From NCBI RefSeq assembly GCF_900100155.1, contig NZ_FMTP01000001.1, positions 682,001 through 746,000 of the forward strand: a stretch of 64,000 nt of DNA. The letters are read 5' to 3'. The notes below the pieces were generated by a model that was given only the letters and a program-made list of their open reading frames with translations, did no database searches and was not told the origin of the DNA. The position numbers were made by a program, and so were the translations under genes. Source of the DNA: Ancylobacter rudongensis (GTDB taxonomy: Bacteria; Pseudomonadota; Alphaproteobacteria; Rhizobiales; Xanthobacteraceae). Position 1 is the stretch's first letter. Each line of letters opens with the position of its first letter. Shown here piece by piece: positions 9,057-19,738 of the stretch.

Positions 9057-9397
9057 GCCCGGCAACCTCGCGACATGCCGGCTGACGCCCGGGCGCGGGG
9101 AGGGGATCGCGGCCCGGCCCCGCTTGCTTTGCCTGGGCTATCCCGCAGGAGAGCCCGTGCCGGCCGGGCGCGGCCATGCCCTGAGCGGCTCGCTGAATGG
9201 CGCTTTCCGGACTCCGTCGCCCATGCGGTGGGGCAAGGCCCCATTGCCGCGTGGAGGTGCGCCAGCGCCGTTGCGAGCCAACGTCCTGCCTAAAAAATCA
9301 CAGCGTCAGGAGGCGATTGTCTGTGTGACAATGACATGACCGCTCGTGTAGCGTGGTAGCGGCATACTCGGTGCGGATGGTGATTCAAGAGGCGGCC
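9057..9397. other. 341-base intergenic region upstream of the AGCS symporter
   Basis: No gene is supported here. Its only notable element is the 17-base palindrome at 9316-9332. No clear -35/-10 pair was found by eye. Confidence 0.5.
9316..9332. promoter_or_regulatory. Palindromic operator candidate upstream of the AGCS symporter
   Basis: ATTGTC and GACAAT form a perfect 6-base inverted repeat around TGTGT, 66 bases before the symporter start. This size and symmetry suit a dimeric transcription factor such as a GntR or Lrp-type regulator. No regulator gene is adjacent, so its identity is unknown. Confidence 0.35.
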
Positions 9398-10816
9398 ATG
9401 GATTCGATCATCGATTTTCTGAACACCATCTTCTGGGGCTATGTGCTGATCTATGGCCTGCTGGCAGTGGGGGTCTATTTCACCATCCGGCTCAAATTCC
9501 TGCAGATCGTGCATTTCCCCGAGATGATCCGTTCGGTCCTGGGGTCGAGTGAAACCGATCATGCCGGCATCACGCCGTTCCAGGCGCTCTGCACCAGCCT
9601 CGCCTCGCGCGTCGGCACCGGCAATATCGCCGGCGTGGCGGTGGCGCTTTATCTCGGCGGGCCGGGAGCGATCTTCTGGATGTGGGTGGTCGCCTCGCTC
9701 GGCATGGCCACGGCCTTCGCCGAAAGCACGCTGGCCCAGCTCTACAAGATCAAGGACGCGGACGGCCATTATCGCGGCGGTCCCGCCTTCTACATGGCCA
9801 AGGGCCTCAAGGCGCCGTGGGCCGGGTCGATCTTCTCTGTGTGCCTGATCCTCTCCTTCGGCCTCATTTTCAATGCGGTGCAGGCCAATTCGATCGCCGA
9901 CGCGATGGAAGGCGCCTTTGGCGCGCCCAAGCTCGCCACCGGGCTGGTCATCGCGGTTCTCACCGGCGCCATCATCTTCGGCGGCATCGCCGCCATCGCC
10001 CGGGTGGCCGAGATCGTCGTGCCGTTCATGGCGGCGGGCTATCTCGGCATGGCGCTGTTCGCCGTGGCGATGAACGTCAGCGAAGTGCCGGCCATGTTCT
10101 CGCTGATCATCGCCAGCGCCTTCGGCTTCGCGCCGGCGGCCGGCGGCGTTGCCGGCTCGGTCGCGGCGGCGATGCTCAACGGGGTGAAGCGCGGCCTGTT
10201 CTCCAACGAGGCGGGCATGGGCTCGGCGCCGAACATCGCCGCCGTCGCCACGCCTGATCCGCATCACCCGGTGAGCCAGGGCTTCGTGCAGGCGCTGGGC
10301 GTGTTCATCGACACCATCCTCATCTGCACCGCGACCGCGTTCCTGATCCTGCTGTCGGGCCTGCTGGAGCCGGGCTCCGGCCTCACCGGCACCCAGCTCA
10401 CCCAGGCGGCGATGACGCATCATATCGGCTGGGCGGGGAGCTATTTCGTCGCCGTGGCGATCTTCTTCTTCGCCTTCACCTCGATCATCGGCAACTACTC
10501 CTATGCCGAGGGGGCGCTGGTCTATCTCGGCATTGGCAGCCATGCCGGGCTGGCGGTGCTGCGGCTGGCGGTGATGGTGATGGTGGTGTGGGGCGCGCAC
10601 GAATCGGTGGCGACGGTGTTCAACGCCGCCGACGCCTCGATGGGGCTGATGGCGACGGTCAACCTCATCGCCATTGTCCTGCTCTCGGGACTCGTGTCGC
10701 GGCTGACCCGCGATTATCTGGAGCAGCGGCGGGCCGGCAAGAAGCCGCGCTTCACCGCCGCCTCCATGCCCGAACTCACCGGCCAGATCGACGCCGACAT
10801 CTGGAACCGACCCTGA
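9398..10816 (+). CDS. AGCS-family alanine/glycine:sodium symporter
   Basis: The 472-residue product is a polytopic inner-membrane protein with the AGCS signatures SRVGTGNIAGVAVAL and GGPGAIFWMW in the N-terminal third. GLFSNEAGMGSAPN and the IGNYSYAEG segment lie further on. Family members import small neutral amino acids such as alanine or glycine with sodium. The ATG at 9398 has AGAGG upstream and gives the usual N-terminus before the first membrane segment. The gene stands alone; a hairpin follows its stop. Confidence 0.92.
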   Translation: MDSIIDFLNTIFWGYVLIYGLLAVGVYFTIRLKFLQIVHFPEMIRSVLGSSETDHAGITPFQALCTSLASRVGTGNIAGVAVALYLGGPGAIFWMWVVASLGMATAFAESTLAQLYKIKDADGHYRGGPAFYMAKGLKAPWAGSIFSVCLILSFGLIFNAVQANSIADAMEGAFGAPKLATGLVIAVLTGAIIFGGIAAIARVAEIVVPFMAAGYLGMALFAVAMNVSEVPAMFSLIIASAFGFAPAAGGVAGSVAAAMLNGVKRGLFSNEAGMGSAPNIAAVATPDPHHPVSQGFVQALGVFIDTILICTATAFLILLSGLLEPGSGLTGTQLTQAAMTHHIGWAGSYFVAVAIFFFAFTSIIGNYSYAEGALVYLGIGSHAGLAVLRLAVMVMVVWGAHESVATVFNAADASMGLMATVNLIAIVLLSGLVSRLTRDYLEQRRAGKKPRFTAASMPELTGQIDADIWNRP

Positions 10817-11321
10817 GCCGACGGCGCACGCCACAGCGCCTGCCGCAGCGGCTTGCGCCGCCGGCAGGCGCTTGCGCTTATCAAAGTGGGCGAATTGTCC
10901 CACCTGCGCCGGCAGAGGGGCGATGACCGGCGCGCCGGACGCCTCGCTTCCGGTCGCCAAGCGCCGGGCGGGGCTCTGTCCGCCCCCGGCCGGCCACTGG
11001 CCCTGCAGCCATGCGTATCAAGCTACCGAAGCCCTCCAGGCCTTCCGCCGCGTTGTATCTACGGGCGCCTTCGCGCGGCGCCGCCGATTGAGCGGCAAAT
11101 CCTGTTGTTTGGCGCTATTTTACGGGCGCTTTCGGGAGGATGCGCTGGCGCGCGGCCGCCGTCCGCGCAAGGTGTGAATTCTGTATACCAGACCTGCGCG
11201 ATTGCCAGCGGATGCCCTTGCCTCGGTCCGGGCGGTGCGTTAAGCCTGCCGCGTGCTTTGAATATTTCGCAACTGCGATTGCACGACCGATGACCTATCC
11301 TGGCCCGGGAGGATCCCATCC
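10817..11321. other. 505-base intergenic region upstream of the nuo operon
   Basis: No coding region is supported. It holds a strong GC hairpin at its left end, probably the symporter terminator. It must contain the nuo promoter, but I could not identify a convincing -35/-10 pair. Short open frames here have no family resemblance or ribosome binding sites. Confidence 0.5.
10835..10872 (+). terminator. Possible terminator hairpin after the AGCS symporter
   Basis: An 11-base perfect stem (AGCGCCTGCCG with its complement at 10862-10872) closes a 16-base loop, 18 bases after the stop codon. The downstream tail TGCGCTTATC has few T residues, so termination may be partial or Rho-assisted. Confidence 0.45.
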
Positions 11322-11687
11322 ATGAGCAACCTGCTTCAGGATTATCTGCCCGTCGTGATCTTTATTGGCGTGTCGGGATTCATCGGCATCGCCCTTCTGG
11401 TTGCGCCGTTCCTGGTCGCCTTCAGCCGGCCCGACCCGGAGAAGATGTCGGCCTATGAATGTGGCTTCAATGCGTTCGACGATGCGCGCATGAAGTTCGA
11501 CGTACGGTTCTACCTGGTCGCCATTCTCTTCATCATCTTCGATCTGGAAGTCGCCTTCCTGTTTCCCTGGGCGATCACATTCGGGGAGCTCGGCAATTTT
11601 GGCTTCTGGTCCATGATGGTGTTCCTCTTCGTACTCACCATCGGTTTTGTCTACGAGTGGAAGAAGGGAGCGCTCGAATGGGATTGA
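11322..11687 (+). CDS. nuoA: NADH-quinone oxidoreductase subunit A
   Basis: First gene of the nuo operon for respiratory complex I, which couples NADH oxidation to quinone reduction and proton export. The 121-residue protein has three membrane segments and the family motifs KMSAYECGF and [22 protein letters not shown], the loop that undergoes the active/deactive change in complex I. A GGGAGGAT ribosome binding site precedes the ATG. It overlaps nuoB by 10 bases. Confidence 0.98.
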   Translation: MSNLLQDYLPVVIFIGVSGFIGIALLVAPFLVAFSRPDPEKMSAYECGFNAFDDARMKFDVRFYLVAILFIIFDLEVAFLFPWAITFGELGNFGFWSMMVFLFVLTIGFVYEWKKGALEWD

Positions 11688-12256
11688 GCGCGCATAGCCC
11701 TCTCGTCGCCCCGGCGGCCAAGGGTATCATCGACCCCAATACCGGCCGCCCGGTGGGCGCCACCGATCCGTTCTTCGTCGAGGTCAATGCGGAGCTCGCC
11801 GACAAGGGCTTCCTCGTGACCGCGACGGATGACCTCATCAACTGGGCCCGTACCGGCTCGCTGATGTGGATGACCTTCGGCCTCGCCTGCTGCGCGGTCG
11901 AGATGATGCAGACCTCGATGCCGCGCTACGACGTGGAGCGGTTCGGCTTCGCGCCGCGCGCCTCGCCGCGCCAGTCCGACGTCATGATCGTCGCCGGCAC
12001 GCTGACCAACAAGATGGCGCCGGCGCTGCGCAAGGTCTACGACCAGATGCCGGAGCCGCGCTACGTCATCTCCATGGGCTCCTGCGCCAATGGCGGCGGC
12101 TACTACCACTATTCCTATTCGGTCGTGCGCGGCTGCGACCGCATCGTGCCGGTGGACATCTACATTCCCGGCTGCCCGCCGACCGCAGAGGCCCTGCTGT
12201 ACGGCGTGCTGCTGCTGCAGAAGAAGATCCGCCGCACCGGGACGATCGAGCGCTGA
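11678..12256 (+). CDS. nuoB: NADH-quinone oxidoreductase subunit B
   Basis: NuoB is the peripheral-arm subunit that carries the terminal 4Fe-4S cluster N2 next to the quinone site. The 192-residue product contains the adjacent cysteines of CCAVEMM, then GSCANGGG and [11 protein letters not shown], which supply the remaining ligands. The ATG at 11678 lies inside the end of nuoA, with AAGGGAG 8 bases upstream, so the two are translationally coupled. The frame is open further upstream within nuoA but without homology. Confidence 0.98.
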   Translation: MGLSAHSPLVAPAAKGIIDPNTGRPVGATDPFFVEVNAELADKGFLVTATDDLINWARTGSLMWMTFGLACCAVEMMQTSMPRYDVERFGFAPRASPRQSDVMIVAGTLTNKMAPALRKVYDQMPEPRYVISMGSCANGGGYYHYSYSVVRGCDRIVPVDIYIPGCPPTAEALLYGVLLLQKKIRRTGTIER

Positions 12257-12270
12257 GGGTTCGAGGCGAT

Positions 12271-12885
12271 ATGGACGAGACGCTGAAAGAGCTGGGCGTG
12301 CATGTGAAGGAATCGCTTCCCGACGCGGTCGAGGAAGTGATTGTGTCCTATGGCGAGCTGACGCTGGTGGCGTCGGCTCCCGAGGTCATCAAGGTGCTGA
12401 CCTTCCTGCGCGACGACCCGTCCTGCCGCTTCGTGAGCTTCATCGACATTTGCGGTGTCGACTGGCCGCAGCGCGAGAAGCGCTTCGACGTGGTCTATCA
12501 CCTGCTGTCGCCGACGCTGAATGCCCGCATCCGCATCAAGGTCGAGACCGACGAGACGACGCCGGTCGCCTCGGCCACCTCCGTCTTCGCCGGCGCCTTC
12601 TGGTTCGAGCGCGAGGCGTTCGACATGTACGGCATCCTGTTCTCCGGCCATCCCGAACTGCGCCGCATCCTCACCGATTACGGCTTTGACGGCTATCCGC
12701 TGCGCAAGGACTTCCCGACCACCGGCCTCGTCGAGGTGCGCTATGACGACGAGCGCAAGCGCGTGGTCTATGAGCCGGTGAAGCTGGCGCAGGAATTCCG
12801 CAGCTTCGACTTTCTCTCGCCATGGGAGGGGCCGGACTACGTGCTCCCCGGCGACGAGAAGGCAACCACCCCGAAGGCGGGCTGA
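12271..12885 (+). CDS. nuoC: NADH-quinone oxidoreductase subunit C
   Basis: NuoC (30-kDa subunit) is part of the hydrophilic arm that contacts NuoD. The 204-residue product carries the family core [24 protein letters not shown]-like segment, [13 protein letters not shown] and the [23 protein letters not shown] motif. It is a separate gene and not fused to nuoD as in Escherichia coli. The ATG at 12271 has GAGG upstream and follows nuoB by 14 bases. Confidence 0.97.
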   Translation: MDETLKELGVHVKESLPDAVEEVIVSYGELTLVASAPEVIKVLTFLRDDPSCRFVSFIDICGVDWPQREKRFDVVYHLLSPTLNARIRIKVETDETTPVASATSVFAGAFWFEREAFDMYGILFSGHPELRRILTDYGFDGYPLRKDFPTTGLVEVRYDDERKRVVYEPVKLAQEFRSFDFLSPWEGPDYVLPGDEKATTPKAG

Positions 12886-12900
12886 GGTGAGGTCCGAGCG

Positions 12901-14100
12901 ATGAACGCACCCGGCAAGATCGACCCCAACGTCCGCAACTTCCAGATCAATTTCGGCCCGCAGCACCCTGCGGCGCACGGCGTTCTGCGCCTCATTCTCG
13001 AACTCGACGGCGAAATCGTCGAGCGCGTCGACCCGCATATCGGCCTTCTCCATCGCGGCACCGAGAAGCTGATCGAGGCCAAGACCTATCTGCAGGCGGT
13101 GCCCTATTTCGACCGGCTCGACTATGTCGCGCCGATGAACCAGGAGCACGCCTTCTGCCTGGCGATCGAGCGCATGCTCGACATCACCGTGCCCAAGCGC
13201 GGCCAGCTGATCCGCGTGCTCTATTCCGAGATCGGCCGCATCCTCTCCCACATGCTGAACGTGACCACGCAGGCGCTCGACGTCGGCGCGCTCACCCCGC
13301 CGCTGTGGGGCTTCGAGGAACGCGAGAAGCTGATGATGTTCTATGAGCGGGCCTCCGGCTCGCGCATGCACGCGGCCTATTTCCGCCCCGGTGGCGTCCA
13401 TCAGGACCTGCCGCGCGCGCTGGTCGAGGACATCCTCGCCTGGACCAAGACCTTCCCCGGCTTCATGGACGATCTGGAAGGCCTGCTCACCGACAACCGC
13501 ATCTTCAAGCAGCGCAATGTCGATATCGGCATTGTCAGCCTGGAAGACGCCTGGGCGTGGGGCTTCTCCGGGGTGATGGTGCGCGGCTCGGGCGCGGCCT
13601 GGGATCTGCGCAAGTCGCAGCCCTATGAGTGCTATGACGAGCTGGAATTCGACATTCCGATCGGCAAGAACTGCGACAATTACGATCGCTACTGCATCCG
13701 CATGGAAGAGATGCGGCAGTCGGCGCAGATCATGCGCCAGTGCTGCGAGCGCCTGCTGAAGGAAGCCGGCCCGGTCTCGGCGGTCGACAACAAGATCGTG
13801 CCGCCCAAGCGCGGCGAGATGAAGCGCTCGATGGAAGCGCTCATCCACCATTTCAAGCTCTACACGGAAGGCTTCCACGTTCCCGCCGGCGAGGTCTACG
13901 CCGCAGTGGAAGCCCCCAAGGGTGAGTTCGGCGTCTATCTCGTCGCCGACGGCACCAACAAGCCCTATCGCTGCAAGATCCGCGCACCCGGCTTCGCGCA
14001 TCTTCAGGCGATGGATTTCCTGTGCCGCGGCTACATGCTCGCGGACATTTCGGCGATCCTTGGATCGCTGGATATCGTGTTCGGTGAAGTGGACCGCTGA
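12901..14100 (+). CDS. nuoD: NADH-quinone oxidoreductase subunit D
   Basis: NuoD (49-kDa subunit) forms the quinone-binding cavity together with NuoB. The 399-residue product has the signature [14 protein letters not shown] at its start and [12 protein letters not shown] shortly after, both conserved in complex I and related hydrogenases. It ends with the [19 protein letters not shown] sequence typical of the subunit. A TGAGGTGAGG ribosome binding site overlaps the nuoC stop. Confidence 0.98.
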   Translation: MNAPGKIDPNVRNFQINFGPQHPAAHGVLRLILELDGEIVERVDPHIGLLHRGTEKLIEAKTYLQAVPYFDRLDYVAPMNQEHAFCLAIERMLDITVPKRGQLIRVLYSEIGRILSHMLNVTTQALDVGALTPPLWGFEEREKLMMFYERASGSRMHAAYFRPGGVHQDLPRALVEDILAWTKTFPGFMDDLEGLLTDNRIFKQRNVDIGIVSLEDAWAWGFSGVMVRGSGAAWDLRKSQPYECYDELEFDIPIGKNCDNYDRYCIRMEEMRQSAQIMRQCCERLLKEAGPVSAVDNKIVPPKRGEMKRSMEALIHHFKLYTEGFHVPAGEVYAAVEAPKGEFGVYLVADGTNKPYRCKIRAPGFAHLQAMDFLCRGYMLADISAILGSLDIVFGEVDR

Positions 14101-14136
14101 TCCCTCGGGGACGCGGTTCGATCGGAAGGGTACGGC

Positions 14137-15015
14137 ATGTCTGTCCGTAGGCTTGCTCCAAAAGAGGTTCAGCCCGAGAGCTTCGCGTTCACGGACGAGA
14201 ATCTCGCCTGGGCCGAGAAGACCATCGCGAAATTTCCGCCCGGCCGGCAGGCCAGCGCGGTGATTCCGCTGCTCATGCGCGCGCAGGAGCAGGCGGGCGG
14301 CTGGGTCTCGGAGCCGGCGATGCGCTATGTCGGCGACATGCTCGGCATGGCGCCGATCCGCGTCTATGAGGTCGCCACCTTCTACACCCAGTTCCAGCTG
14401 CAGCCGGTCGGCAAGCGGGCCCATATCCAGGTGTGCGGCACCACGCCCTGCATGCTGCGCGGGGCCGGCGACCTGATCAAGGTCTGCAAGAGCCGGATCC
14501 ATGAGGAGCCGTTCCATCTCTCCGCCAGCGGCGATCTGTCGTGGGAAGAGGTGGAATGCGCCGGCACCTGCGTCAACGCGCCGATGATCCAGGTGTGGAA
14601 GGACGTCTATGAAGACCTGACGCCGGAGGATCTGGAGAAGATCCTCGACGCCTTCGAGCGTGGCGAACATCCCGCGCCCGGTCCGCAGAATGGCCGCCAC
14701 ACCTCCGCGCCCGTCACCGGGCTGCGGGTGCTGACGGCGCCGGAACTGTTCGATGGCTCGATGGTCGGGCAGGGTGCCGGCCTTGCGCTCGCCCGCGAGG
14801 CGCTCGCCGCCAAGGCCAAGGGCGAGGCGGCTCCCGATGCCCCGCCGCCGGCCGCCGCGGCTGCCGCGCCGCCGCCGCCGCCCAAGAGCGACCCGGCTCC
14901 CGCCGCCGCCCCCGCCGCCAAGGCGGTCGAGGCCGCTGGCGAAGCCGACAAGGAGAAGCCGAAGAAGCCTGTTGCCCCGCCGCCCGGCAAGGCGACGGAC
15001 CCGAAGGCGGAATGA
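14137..15015 (+). CDS. nuoE: NADH-quinone oxidoreductase subunit E with Ala/Pro/Lys-rich tail
   Basis: NuoE carries the 2Fe-2S cluster N1a of the NADH-input module. The thioredoxin-like domain has the four ligands in CGTTPCML and [10 protein letters not shown]. The product is 292 residues, well above the usual 160-220. The extra length is a C-terminal segment from about residue 225 dominated by alanine, proline and lysine, with runs such as [10 protein letters not shown], and probably disordered. Some rhizobial NuoE proteins also have long tails, so this is a lineage feature of unknown role. Confidence 0.96.
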   Translation: MSVRRLAPKEVQPESFAFTDENLAWAEKTIAKFPPGRQASAVIPLLMRAQEQAGGWVSEPAMRYVGDMLGMAPIRVYEVATFYTQFQLQPVGKRAHIQVCGTTPCMLRGAGDLIKVCKSRIHEEPFHLSASGDLSWEEVECAGTCVNAPMIQVWKDVYEDLTPEDLEKILDAFERGEHPAPGPQNGRHTSAPVTGLRVLTAPELFDGSMVGQGAGLALAREALAAKAKGEAAPDAPPPAAAAAAPPPPPKSDPAPAAAPAAKAVEAAGEADKEKPKKPVAPPPGKATDPKAE

Positions 15016-15025
15016 GGAGCGAACC

Positions 15026-16327
15026 ATGCTTGCCGACAAGGATCGCATCTTCACCAATATCTATGGCCACCATGACTGGGGGCTGCAGGGCGCGCTGAAG
15101 CGTGGCTCGTGGGACGGCACCAAGCTGTTCCTCGATGCCGGCCGCGATTTCATCATCGAGCATATGAAGGCCTCGGGCCTGCGCGGGCGCGGTGGCGCCG
15201 GCTTCCCGACCGGCCTCAAATGGTCGTTCATGCCCAAGAACAATGACGGGCGCCCGCACTATCTCGTCGTCAATGCCGACGAGTCCGAGCCGGGCACCTG
15301 CAAGGACCGCGAGATTCTGCGCCACGACCCGCATCATCTGGTCGAGGGCTGCCTGATCGCCGGCTTCGCCATGGGCGCGCACACAGCCTATATCTATGTG
15401 CGCGGCGAGTTCATCCAGGAGCGCGAGCACCTGCAGGCGGCGGTCGACCAGGCTTATGAGGCGCGCCTCATCGGCAAGAACAACGTGCATGGCTGGGACA
15501 TGGACATCTATGTCCACCATGGCGCCGGCGCCTATATCTGCGGCGAGGAAACCGCGCTGCTGGAGAGCCTTGAGGGCAAGAAGGGCCAGCCGCGGCTGAA
15601 GCCACCTTTCCCGGCCAATGTCGGCCTCTATGGCTGCCCGACGACGGTGAACAACGTCGAATCCATCGCGGTCGCCCCTACCATCCTGCGGCGCGGCGCG
15701 TCGTGGTTCTCCTCCATCGGCCGGCCGAACAATGTCGGCACCAAGCTGTTCGGCATTTCCGGCCATGTGAACACGCCCTGCATCGTCGAAGAGGCGATGA
15801 GCATCCCGTTCAAGGAACTGATCGAGAAGCATGGCGGCGGCGTGCGCGGCGGCTGGGACAATCTGCTGGCCATCATCCCCGGCGGCGCGTCGTGCCCGAT
15901 CATCCCGGCCGACCAGTGCGAAGACCTGATCATGGACTTCGACGGCTGCCGCGCGGTGAAGTCGAGCTTCGGCACCGCCGGCGTGCTGGTGATGGACAAG
16001 TCCACCGACGTGGTGAAGGCCATCGCCCGCATCTCCTATTTCTTCCGGCACGAGAGCTGCGGCCAGTGCACCCCCTGCCGCGAGGGCACGGGCTGGATGT
16101 GGCGCGTGCTCGACCGCATGGTCGAGGGCCGGGCGCAGAAGCGTGAGATCGACCTGCTGCTGCAGGTCACGACCCAGGTCGAGGGCCACACCATCTGTGC
16201 GCTCGGCGACGCGGCGGCGTGGCCGGTGCAGGGCCTGATCCGGCATTTCCGTCCCGAGATCGAAAGGCGGATCGACCAGTATTCGGCGAACCCGCATTCC
16301 GACCCGGTGCCGGTGGCGGCGGAGTAA
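15026..16327 (+). CDS. nuoF: NADH-quinone oxidoreductase subunit F
   Basis: NuoF binds FMN and NADH and carries 4Fe-4S cluster N3, the electron entry point of complex I. The 433-residue product shows the nucleotide-binding segment [31 protein letters not shown], and the cluster ligands in [13 protein letters not shown]. The start at 15026 is preceded by GAGGAGCG, 10 bases after the nuoE stop. The frame runs open upstream inside nuoE, but that sequence is the shadow of the low-complexity tail. Confidence 0.98.
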   Translation: MLADKDRIFTNIYGHHDWGLQGALKRGSWDGTKLFLDAGRDFIIEHMKASGLRGRGGAGFPTGLKWSFMPKNNDGRPHYLVVNADESEPGTCKDREILRHDPHHLVEGCLIAGFAMGAHTAYIYVRGEFIQEREHLQAAVDQAYEARLIGKNNVHGWDMDIYVHHGAGAYICGEETALLESLEGKKGQPRLKPPFPANVGLYGCPTTVNNVESIAVAPTILRRGASWFSSIGRPNNVGTKLFGISGHVNTPCIVEEAMSIPFKELIEKHGGGVRGGWDNLLAIIPGGASCPIIPADQCEDLIMDFDGCRAVKSSFGTAGVLVMDKSTDVVKAIARISYFFRHESCGQCTPCREGTGWMWRVLDRMVEGRAQKREIDLLLQVTTQVEGHTICALGDAAAWPVQGLIRHFRPEIERRIDQYSANPHSDPVPVAAE

Positions 16328-16336
16328 GAGAGCATC

Positions 16337-18415
16337 ATGGCCAAGATCATCGTCGACGACATCGAGCTTGATGTTCCGCCGGAGTTCACGCTGCTCCAGG
16401 CTTGCGAGGCGGCGGGCGCGGAAATCCCGCGCTTCTGCTTCCATGAGCGGCTGTCCATCGCCGGCAATTGCCGCATGTGTCTGGTTGAGGTGAAGGGCGG
16501 CCCGCCCAAGCCCACCGCCAGCTGCGCGATGAATGTGCGCGACCTGCGCCCCGGCCCCAATGGCGAGCCCCCCGTCGTGCTCACCAAGAGCCCGATGGTG
16601 AAGAAGGCGCGCGAGGGGGTGATGGAGTTCCTGCTCATCAACCACCCGCTCGACTGCCCGATCTGCGACCAAGGCGGCGAGTGCGACCTGCAGGACCAGG
16701 CCATGGCCTATGGCGTGGACACGTCCCGCTATGCCGAGAACAAGCGCGCGGTCGAAGACAAATATATCGGCCCGCTGATCAAGACCTCGATGACCCGGTG
16801 CATCCAGTGCACCCGCTGCGTCCGCTTCACCACCGAAGTCGCGGGTGTGGCCGAGCTTGGCGCCATCGGGCGCGGCGAGGACATGGAGATCACCACCTAT
16901 CTGGAGGCGGCGCTGTCCTCCGAGCTGCAGGGCAATGTCGCCGATCTCTGCCCGGTCGGCGCGCTGACCCAGCGCCCCTATGCCTATCACGCCCGCCCGT
17001 GGGAACTGTCAAAGACCGAATCCATCGACGTGATGGACGCGGTCGGCTCCAATATCCGCGTCGACACGCGCGGTCGCGAGGTCATGCGCGTCCTGCCGCG
17101 TCTCAATGAGGACGTGAACGAGGAGTGGATCTCCGACAAGACCCGCTACATCTGGGACGGTCTGAAGACCCAGCGCCTCGACCGCCCCTATGTGCGGGTC
17201 GGTGGCAAGCTGAAGGTCGCGAGCTGGCCGGAGGCCTTCGCCGCCATCGCCGCCCAGGTGAAGGGCGTGCCGGGCACCCGCATCGGCGGCCTGGTCGGCG
17301 ACCTCGCCTCGGTGGAAGAAGCCTTCGCGCTGAAGGCGCTGCTCGCGGCGCTCGGCTCGTCCAGCATCGACTGCCGCCAGGACGGGGCGAAGCTCGACCC
17401 CGCGCTCGGCCGCGCCAGCTATCTGTTCAACGCCACCATTGCCGGCATCGAGCAGTCGGATGCGCTGCTGATCATCGGCTCCAACCCGCGCCTTGAGGCG
17501 AGCGTGCTCAATGCCCGCATCCGCAAGCGCTGGCTGCAGGGAGGCTTCCCGATCGGCCTGATCGGCGAGCCGGTCGACCTGACCTATCCCTATGACTATC
17601 TCGGCGCCGGCTCCGACACGCTGGCCGACCTTCTCGCCAGCGGCAGCTTCGCCGAGACGCTGAAGGGCGCCAAGCGGCCGCTGATCCTGATCGGGCAGGG
17701 CGCTCTCGCCCGTGCCGATGGCGCGGCGGTGCTGGCGCTGGCCGCCCGCGTGGCGGAGGCGGTCGGCGCGGTGACGGAAGGCTGGAACGGCTTCTCCGTG
17801 CTGCACACGGCGGCCTCCCGCGTCGGCGCGCTCGATATCGGCGCGGTGCCGGGCGAGGGCGGGCTGGACGCGGTGGCGATGACCAATGCCGGCGGGGTCG
17901 ACGTGCTGTTCGCGCTCGGCGCCGACGAGATCGACATCGCCCCGGGGGCCTTCGTGGTCTATCTCGGCACCCATGGTGATCGCGGCGCCCATCGCGCCGA
18001 CGTCATCCTGCCAGGCGCCGCCTATACCGAGAAGTCGGGCACCTATGTGAACACGGAAGGGCGGGCGCAGATCGCCAACCGCGCCGCCTTCCCGCCCGGC
18101 GAGGCGCGCGAGGACTGGGCTGTGCTGCGCGCCCTGTCCGACGTCGTCGGCCATCGCCTGCCTTTCGACACGCTGGCGCAGCTGCGCGCGGCGCTCTATG
18201 CGGCGCATCCGCATCTGGCCCGGATCGACCATGTGACGCCGGCGGACCCGGCGGCCGTGGCCGCGCTGGCCGCGTCCGGCGGCACGCCGGCGAGCGGGCC
18301 GTTCCGCGGTGTCGTCACCGATTTCTATCTCACCAATCCGATCGCACGCGCGTCCGCCGTGATGGCCGAATGCTCCGCGCTCGCGTCCAGCCGCCACGCG
18401 GCGGCGGCCGAGTGA
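16337..18415 (+). CDS. nuoG: NADH-quinone oxidoreductase subunit G
   Basis: NuoG is the 75-kDa subunit carrying several iron-sulfur clusters of the hydrophilic arm. At 692 residues it has the N-terminal 2Fe-2S domain ([17 protein letters not shown]), the [15 protein letters not shown] cluster motif, and [17 protein letters not shown] for further clusters. A long degenerate molybdopterin oxidoreductase-like region follows. It starts 9 bases after nuoF. The ribosome binding site is weak (AGAGAG), consistent with translational coupling. Confidence 0.98.
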   Translation: MAKIIVDDIELDVPPEFTLLQACEAAGAEIPRFCFHERLSIAGNCRMCLVEVKGGPPKPTASCAMNVRDLRPGPNGEPPVVLTKSPMVKKAREGVMEFLLINHPLDCPICDQGGECDLQDQAMAYGVDTSRYAENKRAVEDKYIGPLIKTSMTRCIQCTRCVRFTTEVAGVAELGAIGRGEDMEITTYLEAALSSELQGNVADLCPVGALTQRPYAYHARPWELSKTESIDVMDAVGSNIRVDTRGREVMRVLPRLNEDVNEEWISDKTRYIWDGLKTQRLDRPYVRVGGKLKVASWPEAFAAIAAQVKGVPGTRIGGLVGDLASVEEAFALKALLAALGSSSIDCRQDGAKLDPALGRASYLFNATIAGIEQSDALLIIGSNPRLEASVLNARIRKRWLQGGFPIGLIGEPVDLTYPYDYLGAGSDTLADLLASGSFAETLKGAKRPLILIGQGALARADGAAVLALAARVAEAVGAVTEGWNGFSVLHTAASRVGALDIGAVPGEGGLDAVAMTNAGGVDVLFALGADEIDIAPGAFVVYLGTHGDRGAHRADVILPGAAYTEKSGTYVNTEGRAQIANRAAFPPGEAREDWAVLRALSDVVGHRLPFDTLAQLRAALYAAHPHLARIDHVTPADPAAVAALAASGGTPASGPFRGVVTDFYLTNPIARASAVMAECSALASSRHAAAAE

Positions 18416-18428
18416 GGGGAGGGAGCAC

Positions 18429-19463
18429 ATGACCGAAACAAGCTGGTTCGACACGCTGATCCAGGTGCTCATCATCGTCGCCCAGAGCCTCGCGCTGCTG
18501 GTCGGCCTGCTGATCATCGTCGCCTATGTGCTGCTGGCCGACCGCAAGATCTGGGCGGCGGTGCAGCTGCGTCGCGGCCCCAACGTGGTCGGGCCGTTCG
18601 GCCTGTTCCAGTCCTTCGCCGACCTGCTGAAGTTCGTGCTCAAGGAACCGGTGATCCCGGACGGTGCCAATAAGGGCGTGTTCCTGCTGGCGCCCTTCGT
18701 CACCTGCCTGCTGGCGCTGGCCGCCTGGGCGGTGGTGCCGATCGATGCCGGCTGGGTGGTGGCCGACATCAATGTCGGCGTGCTCTACATCTTCGCGATT
18801 TCCTCGCTCGGCGTGTACGGCACCATCATGGCCGGCTGGGCGTCGAACTCGAAATACCCGTTCCTGTCGGCGCTGCGCGCGGCGGCGCAGATGGTGTCCT
18901 ACGAGGTCTCGATCGGCTTCGTCATCGTCACCGTGCTGCTCTGCGCCGGCTCGCTGAACCTGACCGCCATCGTCGAGGCGCAGAACACGTCATGGGGCAT
19001 CCTCGGCTGGTACTGGCTGCCGCTGTTCCCGATGTTCGTGATCTTCTTCATCTCGGCGCTGGCCGAGACCAACCGCCCGCCCTTCGATCTGGGCGAAGCG
19101 GAATCGGAGCTGGTGGCCGGCTTCATGGTGGAGTACGGCTCCACCCCGTACATGATGTTCATGCTCGGCGAGTATGTGGCGATCATGACCATGTGCGCGC
19201 TGACCACCATCCTGTTCATGGGCGGCTGGCTGCCGCCTGTGCCGGTGGCGCCCTTCACCTGGGTGCCGGGAATCATCTGGTTCCTGCTCAAGGTCCTGCT
19301 GGTGTTCTTCATGTTCGCCATGGTGAAGGCGATGGTCCCGCGCTACCGCTATGACCAGCTCATGCGCCTCGGCTGGAAGGTGTTCCTGCCGATCTCGCTG
19401 GCGATGGTGGTGATCGTGGCCTCCGTTCTGCACTTCAGCGGCCTGTCGGCTGCGGGGGGATGA
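18429..19463 (+). CDS. nuoH: NADH-quinone oxidoreductase subunit H
   Basis: NuoH links the hydrophilic and membrane arms and contributes to the quinone chamber. The 344-residue polytopic protein has the [20 protein letters not shown] signature, [21 protein letters not shown], and the [21 protein letters not shown] loop that lines the quinone tunnel. A strong GGGAGGGAG ribosome binding site sits 3 bases upstream of the ATG. It is followed one base after the stop by a small extra gene. Confidence 0.98.
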   Translation: MTETSWFDTLIQVLIIVAQSLALLVGLLIIVAYVLLADRKIWAAVQLRRGPNVVGPFGLFQSFADLLKFVLKEPVIPDGANKGVFLLAPFVTCLLALAAWAVVPIDAGWVVADINVGVLYIFAISSLGVYGTIMAGWASNSKYPFLSALRAAAQMVSYEVSIGFVIVTVLLCAGSLNLTAIVEAQNTSWGILGWYWLPLFPMFVIFFISALAETNRPPFDLGEAESELVAGFMVEYGSTPYMMFMLGEYVAIMTMCALTTILFMGGWLPPVPVAPFTWVPGIIWFLLKVLLVFFMFAMVKAMVPRYRYDQLMRLGWKVFLPISLAMVVIVASVLHFSGLSAAGG

Positions 19464-19464
19464 G

Positions 19465-19728
19465 ATGGATGAGGGCACGCTCCAGGCCCTGATGGAAGCG
19501 TCCGCCGTCGGTTGGGCGGGCGCGGCTGCGGGTGCGGTCTTCGGCGCACTCGAATGGTTCATTCTGCCGGGGGTCGTCGAGACGTCGATCCGCGGTTCCA
19601 AAGAGGCCCGCAAGCTGAATCCTGACCAGCTGGCGGGAGTGATTTCGTGGTGGAAGACCGTTATCCGCGTCTTCGCCGTTTCGATGCCGCTGGTGGGCTT
19701 CGGCCTTGCCGCGGCCATGGCCGATTGA
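19465..19728 (+). CDS. Small two-span membrane protein embedded in the nuo operon
   Basis: This 87-residue open frame sits between nuoH and nuoI, starting one base after the nuoH stop and ending 10 bases before the nuoI start. The tight packing argues it is translated. It has two likely membrane helices (about residues 13-35 and 66-85) joined by a charged loop ([15 protein letters not shown]). GGGGGATGAG upstream can serve as ribosome binding site. It matches none of the 14 canonical Nuo subunits that I know. It may be an accessory or assembly protein of complex I; that is inference from position. Confidence 0.75.
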   Translation: MDEGTLQALMEASAVGWAGAAAGAVFGALEWFILPGVVETSIRGSKEARKLNPDQLAGVISWWKTVIRVFAVSMPLVGFGLAAAMAD

Positions 19729-19738
19729 GGAGAGCGAC

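Noticed and set aside
9290-10960. 556-codon minus-strand frame opposite the AGCS symporter
   Set aside because: Shadow of a polytopic membrane protein gene; the plus-strand protein has full family motifs.
12160-15057. 965-codon minus-strand frame across nuoB-nuoE
   Set aside because: Composition is dominated by Arg, Asp, Gly, Ala and His, typical of the shadow frame of GC-rich genes. It lies opposite four certain nuo genes.
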